From Oscillospiraceae bacterium (GTDB lineage: Bacteria > Bacillota > Clostridia > Oscillospirales > CAG-272), in assembly GCA_015064285.1 (NCBI GenBank), contig SVSN01000001.1:1-64000 (forward strand): a stretch of 64,000 bases of DNA, in the 5' to 3' direction. Position numbers and translations under genes: made by a program. This document shows positions 50,695 through 59,217 of the stretch, in pieces (positions within the stretch are counted from its first letter, which is position 1; the number at the start of each line of letters is the position of its first letter). The notes beneath the pieces are model-generated. The model saw only the letters and a list, made by a program, of their open reading frames with translations, was not told the DNA's origin and ran no database searches.

Positions 50695-51411
50695 TTATAC
50701 ATTCTTGTTGACGATTCTGGTGTCGGCTTCTCCGGTTTCCAGGTCAATGTACCGCACGAACAGGGAAACCTTGTTGTCTTCGTTCAGATTGGTCCAGATC
50801 AGATCGGTCAGGCCATCGATGTCCATGTCGGGCAGTTCCAGGGTCTTGGGTTCGCCTTCAAAGGAGGGCAGGGGATTTCCGTCGCCGTTGTAGGTGTGGA
50901 TGAACTTGGCACGGCCTGCGATGGGATTGGAGTAGGCATAGGTGAACCGTTCGCAGGAGCTGTCGTCTCCTTCCGCGCTCTTCAGAATAGACATGGCATA
51001 GTTCATATCGCCGTTTTCCCGGTGGATGATACCGGAGATACGGGGCGTGAAGTTGGGCTTGTCGTCTTCAAATTCCCGGGTGCGCAGAGCCTGTTCAAAG
51101 GTCATCTGCTTGTCCATCAGGTTGTAGATGGTGTCGGTCTGGTCACCGTTGGTCACGATGGTCTTGTTGCCCAGCACGCGGACAGGATAATAAATAATCA
51201 GATGGGGGTCAACCATTTTGGATTCGTCAAAAGCCTTGGTGCGCATGGCATCGCCTTCCGCCACGAAAACACGGTTGCGGCTGTTGACGCTTCTGCCCAT
51301 GATGAAATAGGCGGTAACAGCCTTCTTGCCGTCTGCGCTCTTGCCGATGATGATGCCTCTGCCGTGGTAAGCCAGGGAGTTCAGTTCATTTGCAATGGAG
51401 GAAATCTTCAT
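50695..51411 (-). CDS. purO: IMP cyclohydrolase, archaeal PurO-like
   Basis: This 238-residue protein belongs to the IMP_cyclohyd family first found in archaea: LAYHGRGIIIG, AYFIMGRSVNSRNRVF, VDPHLIIYYPV, and SGIIHRENGDMNYAMSIL. It closes FAICAR to IMP, replacing the N-terminal domain missing from the neighbouring PurH. It starts two bases after the purN stop, with AAAGGAG inside the end of purN, and precedes purH by 16 bases. Position and partner make the assignment strong, although archaeal PurO proteins themselves are more distant. Confidence 0.92.
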   Translation of the reverse strand: MKISSIANELNSLAYHGRGIIIGKSADGKKAVTAYFIMGRSVNSRNRVFVAEGDAMRTKAFDESKMVDPHLIIYYPVRVLGNKTIVTNGDQTDTIYNLMDKQMTFEQALRTREFEDDKPNFTPRISGIIHRENGDMNYAMSILKSAEGDDSSCERFTYAYSNPIAGRAKFIHTYNGDGNPLPSFEGEPKTLELPDMDIDGLTDLIWTNLNEDNKVSLFVRYIDLETGEADTRIVNKNV

Positions 51412-51412
51412 G

Positions 51413-52051
51413 TCATTCTCCTTTTATATAGACCTTATTGTTGGCAACGGTAATTCTGTTTTCACAGAAAAGTCTGACAGCTTCCGGCAGAATCTTCCAT
51501 TCCGCCTGTTCCATGATCCGCTTCTGCAGGGTTTCGGGGGTGTCGTCCTGCTGCACTTCCACCGCTTTCTGCAGAACAATGGGACCGGCATCACATTCGG
51601 GGGTAACAATGTGTACAGTAGCACCGGAGACCTTTACGCCCTTTTCCAGAGCCGCTTCATGGACATGGAGACCATAGTATCCCTTGCCGCAGAAGGAGGG
51701 GATCAGAGCCGGGTGAACATTCAGAATCCGGTTCGGGAACTTTTCATAAACCTGTTCATCGAAAATGGTCAGGAATCCGGCCAGAACGATCAGATCAATA
51801 CCGGCATCCGTGCAGGTGTCTGCCAGTGCCCGGGAATAGGAAGCAATACTGTCATATTCCTTGCGTGGAAGAACAACCGATGCAATACCATTGTCCTTTG
51901 CCCGTTCCAGGGCATATACATCCGGCTTGGAGGAAACCACCAGTGTGATTTTTCCATTCCCCAGCGCACCGTTTTTCTCTGCGTCAATCAGTGCCTGCAG
52001 ATTGGTTCCGCCGCCGGACACAAATACGGCAATTTTTGTCATGGTATTCAT
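51413..52051 (-). CDS. purN: Phosphoribosylglycinamide formyltransferase
   Basis: This 212-residue GAR transformylase uses 10-formyl-tetrahydrofolate for the third purine step. Landmarks are IAVFVSGGGTNLQALID, LAGFLTIFDEQ, and the catalytic NVHPALIPSF (Asn/His) followed by HVHEAALEKGVKVSGATVH and ECDAGPIV (catalytic Asp). The ATG at 52051 is chosen because AAGGGAG lies five bases before it; a later ATG at 52042 is possible and the earlier GTG is not supported. It is tightly packed between purM and purO. Confidence 0.96.
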   Translation of the reverse strand: MNTMTKIAVFVSGGGTNLQALIDAEKNGALGNGKITLVVSSKPDVYALERAKDNGIASVVLPRKEYDSIASYSRALADTCTDAGIDLIVLAGFLTIFDEQVYEKFPNRILNVHPALIPSFCGKGYYGLHVHEAALEKGVKVSGATVHIVTPECDAGPIVLQKAVEVQQDDTPETLQKRIMEQAEWKILPEAVRLFCENRITVANNKVYIKGE

Positions 52052-52061
52052 GGACACTCCC

Positions 52062-53111
52062 TTATGCGAAGATCACGCCTTCGTCACCGGCAACCACTTC
52101 ACCGATGATGTATGCGTCTTCTCCGTTGGCTTTCAGGATTTCCACAGCCTTATCCGCATCGTTCTTGTCTACGGTAATACTCATGCCAACGCCCATGTTG
52201 AAGGTGTTGAACATATCTCTGCGATCCACGCCGCCTTTTTTCTGCAGCAGATCGAATACAGCAGGGGTACGGATCGCGGCAGAATCGATTCTGGCGGACA
52301 GACCGTCGGGCAGGCATCTCGGAATATTTTCGTAGAAGCCGCCGCCGGTGATGTGGGAGATACCCTTGGCCTTTACTTCTTCCAGCATAGCCAGAACGGG
52401 CTTTACATAAATTCTGGTGGGGGTCAGCAGAACTTCGCCCAGGCTCTTGCCGTCCAGTTCCGCCACAGGTGCGGTCAGGTCAGCGTTTTCAATATCGAAT
52501 ACCTTACGAACCAGGGAGAAGCCGTTGGAATGGAATCCGCTGGAGGGCAGACCGATCAGAATGTCGCCGGCTGCAGTCGTGGTATTGTCCAGAATCCGGC
52601 TGCGGTCTGCGATACCTACGGCAAAACCGGCCAGGTCATAGTCATCTTCGGGCATCAGGCCGGGATGTTCGGCCGTTTCGCCGCCGATCAGAGCACAGTC
52701 CGCCTGCACGCAGCCTTCAGCCACACCGGAAACCAGAGAGGCAATCTTTTCCGGTACATTGCGGCCGCATGCGATGTAGTCCAGGAAGAACAGGGGACGG
52801 GCACCGCAGCAGATAATGTCGTTCACACACATGGCAACGCAGTCGATGCCGACTGTATCATGCTTATCCATCAGCATGGAAAGACGGATCTTGGTACCGA
52901 CGCCGTCCGTGCCGGAAACCAGAATGGGATCGGTGATGCCGTATTTCTTCATCATCACACCCAGATCGAACAGACCGCCGAAACCGCCGATCTTGTCACA
53001 TACACCGGCAGTCATGGTACGGGCGATGTGGGCTTTCATCAGTTCCACCGCAGTATAACCCGCAGTGATATCCACACCGGCTTCCTTGTACGCTTCGCTG
53101 AAACTCTTCAT
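52062..53111 (-). CDS. purM: Phosphoribosylformylglycinamidine cyclo-ligase
   Basis: This 349-residue AIR synthetase closes FGAM to AIR. It begins SFSEAYKEAGVDITAGYTAVELMK and has LVSGTDGVGTKIRLS, CVNDIICCGARPLFFLDYIA, ALIGGETAEHPGL and HITGGGFYENIPR, all diagnostic for PurM. It follows purE by 59 bases and leads into purN. Length is normal. Confidence 0.97.
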   Translation of the reverse strand: MKSFSEAYKEAGVDITAGYTAVELMKAHIARTMTAGVCDKIGGFGGLFDLGVMMKKYGITDPILVSGTDGVGTKIRLSMLMDKHDTVGIDCVAMCVNDIICCGARPLFFLDYIACGRNVPEKIASLVSGVAEGCVQADCALIGGETAEHPGLMPEDDYDLAGFAVGIADRSRILDNTTTAAGDILIGLPSSGFHSNGFSLVRKVFDIENADLTAPVAELDGKSLGEVLLTPTRIYVKPVLAMLEEVKAKGISHITGGGFYENIPRCLPDGLSARIDSAAIRTPAVFDLLQKKGGVDRRDMFNTFNMGVGMSITVDKNDADKAVEILKANGEDAYIIGEVVAGDEGVIFA

Positions 53112-53170
53112 TTAAGATTACCTCCGGAGAGTATTTTTGTATTATGTATTTTTAGTTCCGATACAGAACA

Positions 53171-53668
53171 TTACTTGGCCAGCTTTTCCTGCAGGGCAGC
53201 ATCCTTGGCCAGAACCGCTTCGGCACCTTTCTTTCTGGCATCCTTGATCTTCGCGGCCAGCTCAGCGTCAGAGAGGGCGAGGATCTGACAGGCCAGATGA
53301 GCTGCATTGGCAGCACCGTTGAGCGCCACGGTAGCCACGGGAATCCCGCTGGGCATCTGTACGGTTGCCAGCAGGGCATCCAGACCGTCCATAGCACCAC
53401 CCTTCACCGGGATACCAATCACCGGCAGGGTTGTGTTGGCGGCACAGGCACCGGCCAGATGAGCTGCCATCCCGGCAGCAGCCAGAACCACACCGTATCC
53501 GTTGTCTTCGGCGGACGAAATGAATTCAGCAGTTTCCACAGGGGTTCTGTGGGCGGAGAGAACTCTTGCGGTGTATTCCACACCAAAGGATTCCAGAACG
53601 GCGAACGCTTTTTCCACAACCGGCAGATCAGAATCACTGCCCATGAGAATGGCAACTTTTTTAGCCAT
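53171..53668 (-). CDS. purE: 5-(carboxyamino)imidazole ribonucleotide mutase
   Basis: This 165-residue class I PurE moves the carboxyl group from N5-CAIR to C4. It starts [16 protein letters not shown] and has [35 protein letters not shown] and [18 protein letters not shown], the complete signature. PurK is not in the window, so a class II-like use of AIR plus CO2 or a distant purK cannot be told apart. The ATG at 53668 has GAGG at 7 bases. It is the first gene behind the ZTP riboswitch. Confidence 0.96.
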   Translation of the reverse strand: MAKKVAILMGSDSDLPVVEKAFAVLESFGVEYTARVLSAHRTPVETAEFISSAEDNGYGVVLAAAGMAAHLAGACAANTTLPVIGIPVKGGAMDGLDALLATVQMPSGIPVATVALNGAANAAHLACQILALSDAELAAKIKDARKKGAEAVLAKDAALQEKLAK

Positions 53669-53704
53669 GATGATACCTCGTGAATCATATTTGTAATAAA
53701 AATC

Positions 53705-53765
53705 AAAAAAGGCATACCGCTCCCCAAGAAACAACATAGAATGCTGTTCCTGCGAACGGAATGCC
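53705..53765 (-). terminator. Riboswitch-controlled terminator before purE
   Basis: On the minus strand GGCATTCCGTTC (53754-53765) pairs with GAGCGGTATGCC (53711-53722), one mismatch, followed by six T residues. Its 5' arm is the end of the ZTP aptamer core, giving mutually exclusive folding. Confidence 0.85.
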
Positions 53766-53865
53766 CAGACGGTCGGCAGGCTTGTCAGCCAAGGCGAAAT
53801 CTGCTTCATTGCGGTCTTTTCCGCTGCGTCTGTACGCATATCCGTCAGTCACAGAAAGCCTTACT
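53762..53865 (-). ncRNA. ZTP (pfl motif) riboswitch
   Basis: The minus-strand leader has the two conserved blocks of the pfl motif: GTGACTGACGGA near the 5' end and GCCGACCGTCTGGGCA at the 3' end, joined by a variable hairpin region. ZTP/ZMP (AICAR derivatives) accumulate when 10-formyl-THF is scarce. Binding should prevent the terminator and turn on the purine operon, which contains both formyl-THF-dependent steps (purN, purH). Confidence 0.88.
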
Positions 53866-53870
53866 CTGAT

Positions 53871-53899
53871 ATTATACCGGAATTCTTCGGTATCGTCAA
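53871..53899 (-). promoter_or_regulatory. sigma-A promoter of the purine operon
   Basis: The minus strand reads TTGACG, a 17-base spacer and TATAAT; transcription starts just before the ZTP aptamer. Confidence 0.85.
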
Positions 53900-53993
53900 G
53901 AGGGGCAAGGGACAAATTTCCCCATCTGCCGCATTTTTTCTTGTGGATAATCTCTAATGAGAATTTGTACAAGTGACAAAAACTCAAAAAATC

Positions 53994-54022
53994 TTGACTT
54001 TCCGGGCATATAGTGTTACAAT
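53994..54022 (+). promoter_or_regulatory. sigma-A promoter for the LarA-like gene
   Basis: TTGACT, a 17-base spacer and TACAAT, about 50 bases upstream of the ATG. Confidence 0.7.
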
Positions 54023-54070
54023 AACAGTAAATTGGGAAATTGTGACTACATCTATGAAAGGATAGAAACC

Positions 54071-55333
54071 ATGCAATACCAATGCGCTTCCGGTCTTTCC
54101 GACGACAGCATTCTGTTTGTGCTGAAAGACACCATCAAAGGAAAAAAACTGAATAAGATTCTTCTGCTTCCCCCGGACTATACCCGGATGTACAGCGGCG
54201 CGGGAAAGATCGTCGCCATGTACTGGGAGCTGCTTCATGACACCTGTCAGATTGACATCATGCCCGCCCTCGGTACTCACGCACCCATGACCGAAGAAGA
54301 ATGCAAAGCCTTTTTCGGCGAAAATGTGCCTTTCGAAAATATCATCGTCCACCGCTGGAGAGATGATGTTGTGAAGATCGGCGAAGTGCCCGGCGAATAT
54401 GTAGCGGAAGTTTCCGAAGGTCTGGTGGACACCCCCATCGACGTGGAAGTAAACAAGCGCCTGCTGGATCCTTCCTATGACCTGATCATTTCCATCGGTC
54501 AGGTGGTACCCCATGAAGTGGTGGGGATGGCCAACTATTCCAAGAATCTGTTTGTCGGCTGCGGCGGCTCTTCCATGATCAACTCCTCCCACATGCTGGG
54601 TGCTTTCTACGGCATGGAACGGATCATGGGGAAGGATTTCTCTCCCGTACGTAAGGTGTTCGACTATGCCCAGGAAAACTTCTGCAAGGATATCCCCCTT
54701 CTGTTCGTGCTGACCTGTACCACCAATACCGGCGACCAGACCAACATCCACGGGATCTACACCGGCCGGGACAGAGCAACCTTTGAAAAAGCCGTTGCCC
54801 ACAGCCAGCAGATCAACCTGATCCATGTGGACAAACCCTTCGATAAGGTGGTTGTCTATCTGGATCCCAGAGAATTCAAGAGCACCTGGCTGGGCAACAA
54901 GGCGGTTTACCGTACCCGTATGGCCATTGCAGACGGCGGCGAGCTGATTGTGCTGGCACCCGGCGTGGCAAGATTCGGGGAAGATGACGAAAACGACCGC
55001 CTGATCCGGAAGTACGGTTACGTGGGCAGAGAAAACGTGCTGCAGCTGGTAAAGGATCCCGCCAACGCCGATCTGAATGCCAATCTGTCCGTAGCAGCCC
55101 ACCTGATCCACGGATCCTCTGACGGACGGTTCAGCATCACCTATGCTACCGAAAAGGTGACAAAGGAAGAGGTGGAAGGTGTTGCTTTCCGCTGGATGCC
55201 TTACGAAGAAGCAGCAAAGAAATACGATCCTGCGGTTCTGACCGACGGTTACCATACCATCGACGGGGAAGAGATCTTCTACATCAGCAACCCCGCCCTG
55301 GGACTGTGGTCCTACGATAAGAAGGAAGACTGA
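54071..55333 (+). CDS. LarA-like (DUF2088 lactate-racemase fold) protein
   Basis: This 420-residue protein has the two-domain LarA fold. LLLPPDYTRMYSG corresponds to the N-terminal DxTR motif, LIISIGQVVPHEVVGMANYSKN carries the conserved His in the LarA active-site region, and the C-terminal domain has LIVLAPGVARFG. LarA uses a nickel-pincer nucleotide made by LarB, LarC and LarE, none of which is in the window, so another racemase/epimerase activity on a 2-hydroxyacid or sugar acid is likely. The ATG at 54071 has AAAGGAT at 7 bases. One base separates it from the PHP gene. Confidence 0.88.
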   Translation: MQYQCASGLSDDSILFVLKDTIKGKKLNKILLLPPDYTRMYSGAGKIVAMYWELLHDTCQIDIMPALGTHAPMTEEECKAFFGENVPFENIIVHRWRDDVVKIGEVPGEYVAEVSEGLVDTPIDVEVNKRLLDPSYDLIISIGQVVPHEVVGMANYSKNLFVGCGGSSMINSSHMLGAFYGMERIMGKDFSPVRKVFDYAQENFCKDIPLLFVLTCTTNTGDQTNIHGIYTGRDRATFEKAVAHSQQINLIHVDKPFDKVVVYLDPREFKSTWLGNKAVYRTRMAIADGGELIVLAPGVARFGEDDENDRLIRKYGYVGRENVLQLVKDPANADLNANLSVAAHLIHGSSDGRFSITYATEKVTKEEVEGVAFRWMPYEEAAKKYDPAVLTDGYHTIDGEEIFYISNPALGLWSYDKKED

Positions 55334-55334
55334 C

Positions 55335-56174
55335 ATGGAAGAAAGATATATTGACCTCCACACCCATACTGTCTGTTCCGACGGTTCCATGACGCCGGCA
55401 GAACTGGTACGCCATGCAAAAGCATCCGGGCTGTCTGCGGTTGCCGTATCCGACCACGATACCGCAGATGGTGTGAAGGAAGCCATGGCGGTGGGGAAAG
55501 AAATCGGCATTGAAGTGGTGCCTGCCATTGAGCTGTCTGCTATTTCCGATACGGAAACCCACATTCTCGGCTACTTTATCGATCCGGATTCCGAAGCACT
55601 GGTGAAAGCGGTTGACAATATCCGCGCCATCCGGACCCAGCGGATCGGGGAAACCTGCGAAATGCTGGAAAAGTACAATATTCACGTAACTCTGGACGAA
55701 GTAAAAGCCAAAGCCGGCGGCGGTATCCTGTGCCGTGCGCATATCGCCAAGCTGATGACGGAAAAAGGGTACAGTGAATCCCCGAAAGCCGCTTTCAATG
55801 AATGGCTGAACGTGGGTTGTCCCTGCTACAGCGAATCCCAGGCGCTGACCGATACGGAAGCCGTGGAGCTGATCCGGGCTGCAGGCGGGGATGCCTACCT
55901 GGCGCATCTGCACCTGACCAAAAAATCCGGCGAGGATCTTGATGCCTTTGTAAAGCATCTTGTGGACGCAGGGCTGACCGGAATCGAGGGTTACTACACC
56001 GACTACACCACGGAAATGGCCGGAATCTACCGGGGGCTGGCCGGAAAATATAACCTGAAGATTTCCGGCGGCACCGACTTCCACGGCAGCTTCAAACCCC
56101 ACATCAGGATCGGAAAAGGGCTCGGTGAAATGACCATCCCCTACACCGTTCTGGAAGAAATGAAAAAAAGATAA
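55335..56174 (+). CDS. PHP domain metal-dependent phosphoesterase
   Basis: This 279-residue protein has PHP motif I (DLHTHTVCSDGS, His9 and His11), motif II (VSDHDT), motif III (GIEVVPAIELSA, GILCRAHIAKLM) and the C-terminal GGTDFHGS. This is the layout of the TrpH/YciV group, whose studied members (RNase AM) hydrolyse 3',5'-nucleotides and trim RNA 5' ends. It begins one base after the LarA-like stop codon and has GAAGGAAG at the end of that gene. DNA polymerase PHP domains and histidinol phosphatase are less similar. Confidence 0.92.
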   Translation: MEERYIDLHTHTVCSDGSMTPAELVRHAKASGLSAVAVSDHDTADGVKEAMAVGKEIGIEVVPAIELSAISDTETHILGYFIDPDSEALVKAVDNIRAIRTQRIGETCEMLEKYNIHVTLDEVKAKAGGGILCRAHIAKLMTEKGYSESPKAAFNEWLNVGCPCYSESQALTDTEAVELIRAAGGDAYLAHLHLTKKSGEDLDAFVKHLVDAGLTGIEGYYTDYTTEMAGIYRGLAGKYNLKISGGTDFHGSFKPHIRIGKGLGEMTIPYTVLEEMKKR

Positions 56175-56189
56175 TTCAAACCAAATACA

Positions 56190-56227
56190 GCCGCTGTCCC
56201 GTATAAAAAGTTCTTTGCGGCGTTTTT
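56190..56227 (+). terminator. Terminator after the PHP gene
   Basis: GCCGC (56190-56194) pairs with GCGGC (56217-56221), followed by GTTTTTC. The stem is short with a long loop. Confidence 0.5.
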
Positions 56228-56287
56228 CGTGGAAAGCGACTGTTCCCTCAAAAAATATATTCCCCAAAACATAAAGGAGAAAGCATC

Positions 56288-57751
56288 ATGAAAAAAGCGA
56301 ATATCGGGCTGGTAGGCCTGGCTGTAATGGGTGAAAACCTGGTTCTGAACATGGAATCCAAGGGCTTCACCGTAGCTGTGTTCAACCGTACCACAGAAAA
56401 GGTTACCAACTTTGTAAACGGCAGAGGCGCCGGCAAGAACATCATCGGTACCTACAGCCTGGAAGAACTGGTAGCAAATGTGGAAAAGCCCCGCAAGATC
56501 ATGCTGATGATCAAGGCCGGTTCCGCTGTTGACGCCATGATCGACACGCTGCTGCCCCTGCTGGACGATGGCGATATCATCATCGACGGCGGTAACTCCC
56601 ATTTCCCGGACACCGCACGCAGAACCGCATATGTGGAATCCAAGGGCAAGCTGTACATCGGTACCGGGGTTTCCGGCGGTGAAGAAGGCGCGCTGAACGG
56701 CCCCTCCCTGATGCCCGGCGGTTCTCCCGCTGCATGGCCCCATGTAAAGGAAATCCTGCAGGCGATCTGCGCCAAAGTGGAAGACGGTTCTCCCTGCTGT
56801 GACTGGGTAGGCGAAAACGGCGCCGGTCATTTCGTAAAGATGGTACACAACGGTATCGAATACGGCGATATGCAGCTGATCTGTGAAGCATATCACCTGA
56901 TGAAGAACCTGCTGGGTATGTCCGACGACGAAATGCACGAAGTATTCGCAGACTGGATGAAGGGCGACCTGGACTCCTACCTGGTGGAAATCACCCGTGA
57001 CATTCTGGCATACAAGGACGAAGACGGCGAGCCCATCGTAGAAAAGATTCTGGATACCGCAGGCCAGAAGGGTACCGGTAAGTGGACCGGCATCGCTGCT
57101 CTGGACGAAGGTGTGCCGCTGACCCTGATCGGCGAAGCTGTATTTGCCCGCTGCCTGTCTGCCATGAAGGAAGAAAGAGTTGCCGCATCCGCTGTGCTGA
57201 ACGGCGAAGCTGCCGCTGCTCCCGCACTGACCGCAGAAGAAAAGGCCGAATGGATCGAAAACATCCGCTGCGCTCTGCTGGCTTCCAAGATCGTGTCCTA
57301 TGCACAGGGCTATACTCTGATGAAGGCAGCCGCAAAGACTTACGGCTGGAACCTGAACTACGGCGGCATCGCACTCATGTGGAGAGGCGGCTGTATCATC
57401 CGTTCCGTATTCCTGGGCAAGATCAAGGATGCGTTCGATGCCAACCCCGAGCTGACCAACCTGCTGCTGGATCCCTACTTCACCGAAAAGATTACCGCTC
57501 TGCTGCCCGGCTGGCGTAAGGTTGTGGCACAGGCTGCCCTCACCGGTATGCCCGTTCCCGCATTCTCTTCCGCCCTGTCCTACTACGACGGCTACCGCTG
57601 CGACCGTCTGCCCGCAAACCTGCTGCAGGCACAGCGTGACTACTTCGGCGCACACACCTACGAAAGAGTTGACGCTCCCAGAGGGGAATTCTTCCATACC
57701 AACTGGACCGGTCACGGTGGTGACACTGCGGCTACCCAGTATGTGGTCTGA
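56288..57751 (+). CDS. gnd: 6-phosphogluconate dehydrogenase (decarboxylating)
   Basis: This 487-residue enzyme converts 6-phosphogluconate to ribulose-5-phosphate with NADP. It begins [14 protein letters not shown] (dinucleotide loop) and has [40 protein letters not shown], and the catalytic Lys in [23 protein letters not shown]. The C-terminal [10 protein letters not shown] and [18 protein letters not shown] complete the dimeric long form. The Shine-Dalgarno AAAGGAG is at 8 bases. zwf and pgl are not adjacent. Codons here are strongly biased, suggesting high expression. Confidence 0.97.
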   Translation: MKKANIGLVGLAVMGENLVLNMESKGFTVAVFNRTTEKVTNFVNGRGAGKNIIGTYSLEELVANVEKPRKIMLMIKAGSAVDAMIDTLLPLLDDGDIIIDGGNSHFPDTARRTAYVESKGKLYIGTGVSGGEEGALNGPSLMPGGSPAAWPHVKEILQAICAKVEDGSPCCDWVGENGAGHFVKMVHNGIEYGDMQLICEAYHLMKNLLGMSDDEMHEVFADWMKGDLDSYLVEITRDILAYKDEDGEPIVEKILDTAGQKGTGKWTGIAALDEGVPLTLIGEAVFARCLSAMKEERVAASAVLNGEAAAAPALTAEEKAEWIENIRCALLASKIVSYAQGYTLMKAAAKTYGWNLNYGGIALMWRGGCIIRSVFLGKIKDAFDANPELTNLLLDPYFTEKITALLPGWRKVVAQAALTGMPVPAFSSALSYYDGYRCDRLPANLLQAQRDYFGAHTYERVDAPRGEFFHTNWTGHGGDTAATQYVV

Positions 57752-57771
57752 TTTCAAAAGAGCATAACACA

Positions 57772-57806
57772 GGGGGAGATTTTCAAACCTACAGGAAGTC
57801 TCCCCC
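57772..57806 (+). terminator. GC-rich hairpin after gnd
   Basis: GGGGGAGA (57772-57779) pairs perfectly with TCTCCCCC (57799-57806). Only a weak T content follows, so it may be an mRNA 3' stabiliser or leaky terminator. Confidence 0.45.
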
Positions 57807-57829
57807 GACCTGTATTTCATATTCTGAAA

Positions 57830-58083
57830 TAGCCGATTGCAAAACGCACCAAAAACGAAATCAAGCACTCGGAAACCGGCTACGGTGAGCAGGGTAGGGT
57901 CCCTGCGAACTCGCTTTACTATTTCTCGGGGTTTGCAATTTCTATATATAGTGGCACATGGAATTGCAGTCACTATATCCAGTAGAATCCATTTTAAAAG
58001 TTTTTGCTCACTCAGCCTTGCTGAGTGGGGCTTTATTTTCAAAAAGCCGCGTTTCCCTTTTACTGGAATTTTGCAATCGGCTA
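57830..58083 (+). mobile_element. 254-bp MITE-like structured element, copy 2
   Basis: This copy has the same length and ends (TAGCCGATTGCAAAA with TTTTGCAATCGGCTA) as copy 1 at 33217-33470. The flanking direct repeat is CATATTCTGAAA (57818-57829 and 58084-58095), a different sequence from that at copy 1, which supports independent insertion. The core is nearly identical from ACGAAAT through the CACTATATCC region. Hairpins toward the right end (58007-58030 and GGCTTT/AAAGCC) differ in sequence from copy 1 but pair equally well. The right end is about 15 bases before the AAAGGAG of the PfkB gene. Confidence 0.87.
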
Positions 58084-58112
58084 CATATTCTGAAAACAAA
58101 GGAGATTTTGAC

Positions 58113-59186
58113 ATGAAAATCCGTGAAAACTGCAAATATGCTATCGTAGTTCCCACCTCTATGGGTGTTCGTATCTGCCCCATGCACGGTCAGCCCGTTG
58201 CCTCCAGCGACAATTTCTTCATGCAGGCTACCAGTGCCGAATCCAATGTGCTGTCCATCGCTTCTTATCTGGGTATGCCCACCAAGGTTCTGACCACCTT
58301 CGTGAAGGACAGCCCCATTGCTGATTTCATCAAGCGTAATCTCCGTTCCCGCGGTATCGATTACGAAGGTGCTGAAGTGGAACAGGGCGGCCCCTGGGGG
58401 TACCGTCACCAGTTCAACATCGCTGACAGCGGGTATGGTTCCCGCGGCCCCCGTGTATGCAACGACAGAGCAGGGGAAGTCGGCCGTACCCTGAACATCA
58501 AGGACTTTGACGTTGACCGTATCTTCGGCGAAGAAGGCGTACAGATCCTGCACCTGTCCGGTCTGATCGGCGCACTGTCTCCGGAAACCAGTGTGTTCTG
58601 TCAGGAACTGGCAAGAGCCGCCAAGAAGTACGGCACCCTGATCTCCTTTGACCTGAACTACCGCGCTTCCTTCTGGAAGGACAGAGAAGACGAGCTGCGC
58701 GCCATCTTTACCGAAATCGCTTCTCTTGCCGACATTCTGGTGGGCAATGAAGAAGACTTCCAGCTGGCTCTGGGCATGAAGGGTCCCGAAGCGGGCGGTA
58801 AGGATCTCTCTTCCAAGATCGCTTCCTTCCAGGAAATGATCGGTGAAGTGAAGAAAGCATATCCCAACGCATCCGTATTCGGCACCACCCTGCGGCAGGT
58901 TGTCAATGTAAACGAACACATCTGGGGTGCTATCATTCTGGCGGAAGACGGCTGGCATATCGCAGAACCCAGACCCATTCATGTTCTGGACAGAATCGGC
59001 GGCGGCGACGGCTTCGTAGGCGGTATGCTGTACGCTATCCTGAAGGGCTGGGAAGCAGAAAAGTGGGTACAGTTCGGCTGGGCATCCGGCGCGCTGGCAA
59101 CCACCTTCCTGACCGACTACGCACAGCCTGCCGACGAAGAAATGATCTGGTCCGTATGGGGCGGCAACGCACGGGTCAAGAGATAA
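58113..59186 (+). CDS. PfkB-family sugar kinase (2-keto-3-deoxygluconate kinase-like)
   Basis: This 357-residue ribokinase-fold enzyme has GTLISFDLNYRASFW, ILVGNEEDF and the C-terminal anion-hole/catalytic segment RIGGGDGFVGGML, where the last Asp is the base. SFDLNYR and the NEED motif are characteristic of KdgK-type kinases phosphorylating 2-keto-3-deoxygluconate, but other ketosugars are possible. Position after gnd suits sugar-acid metabolism. The ATG at 58113 has AAAGGAG; a longer frame through the MITE is not a real N-terminus. Transcription may come from the gnd side through the element. Confidence 0.9.
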   Translation: MKIRENCKYAIVVPTSMGVRICPMHGQPVASSDNFFMQATSAESNVLSIASYLGMPTKVLTTFVKDSPIADFIKRNLRSRGIDYEGAEVEQGGPWGYRHQFNIADSGYGSRGPRVCNDRAGEVGRTLNIKDFDVDRIFGEEGVQILHLSGLIGALSPETSVFCQELARAAKKYGTLISFDLNYRASFWKDREDELRAIFTEIASLADILVGNEEDFQLALGMKGPEAGGKDLSSKIASFQEMIGEVKKAYPNASVFGTTLRQVVNVNEHIWGAIILAEDGWHIAEPRPIHVLDRIGGGDGFVGGMLYAILKGWEAEKWVQFGWASGALATTFLTDYAQPADEEMIWSVWGGNARVKR

Positions 59187-59217
59187 GTATTCCGGTCTGA
59201 TAAAGGAATAGAACTGT

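Noticed and set aside
57837-58112. N-terminal extension of the PfkB gene through the repeat element
   Set aside because: The in-frame codons belong to the mobile element, and the Shine-Dalgarno AAAGGAG before 58113 marks the true start. The similar peptide read from copy 1 (VAHGIAVTISS) merely reflects shared DNA.
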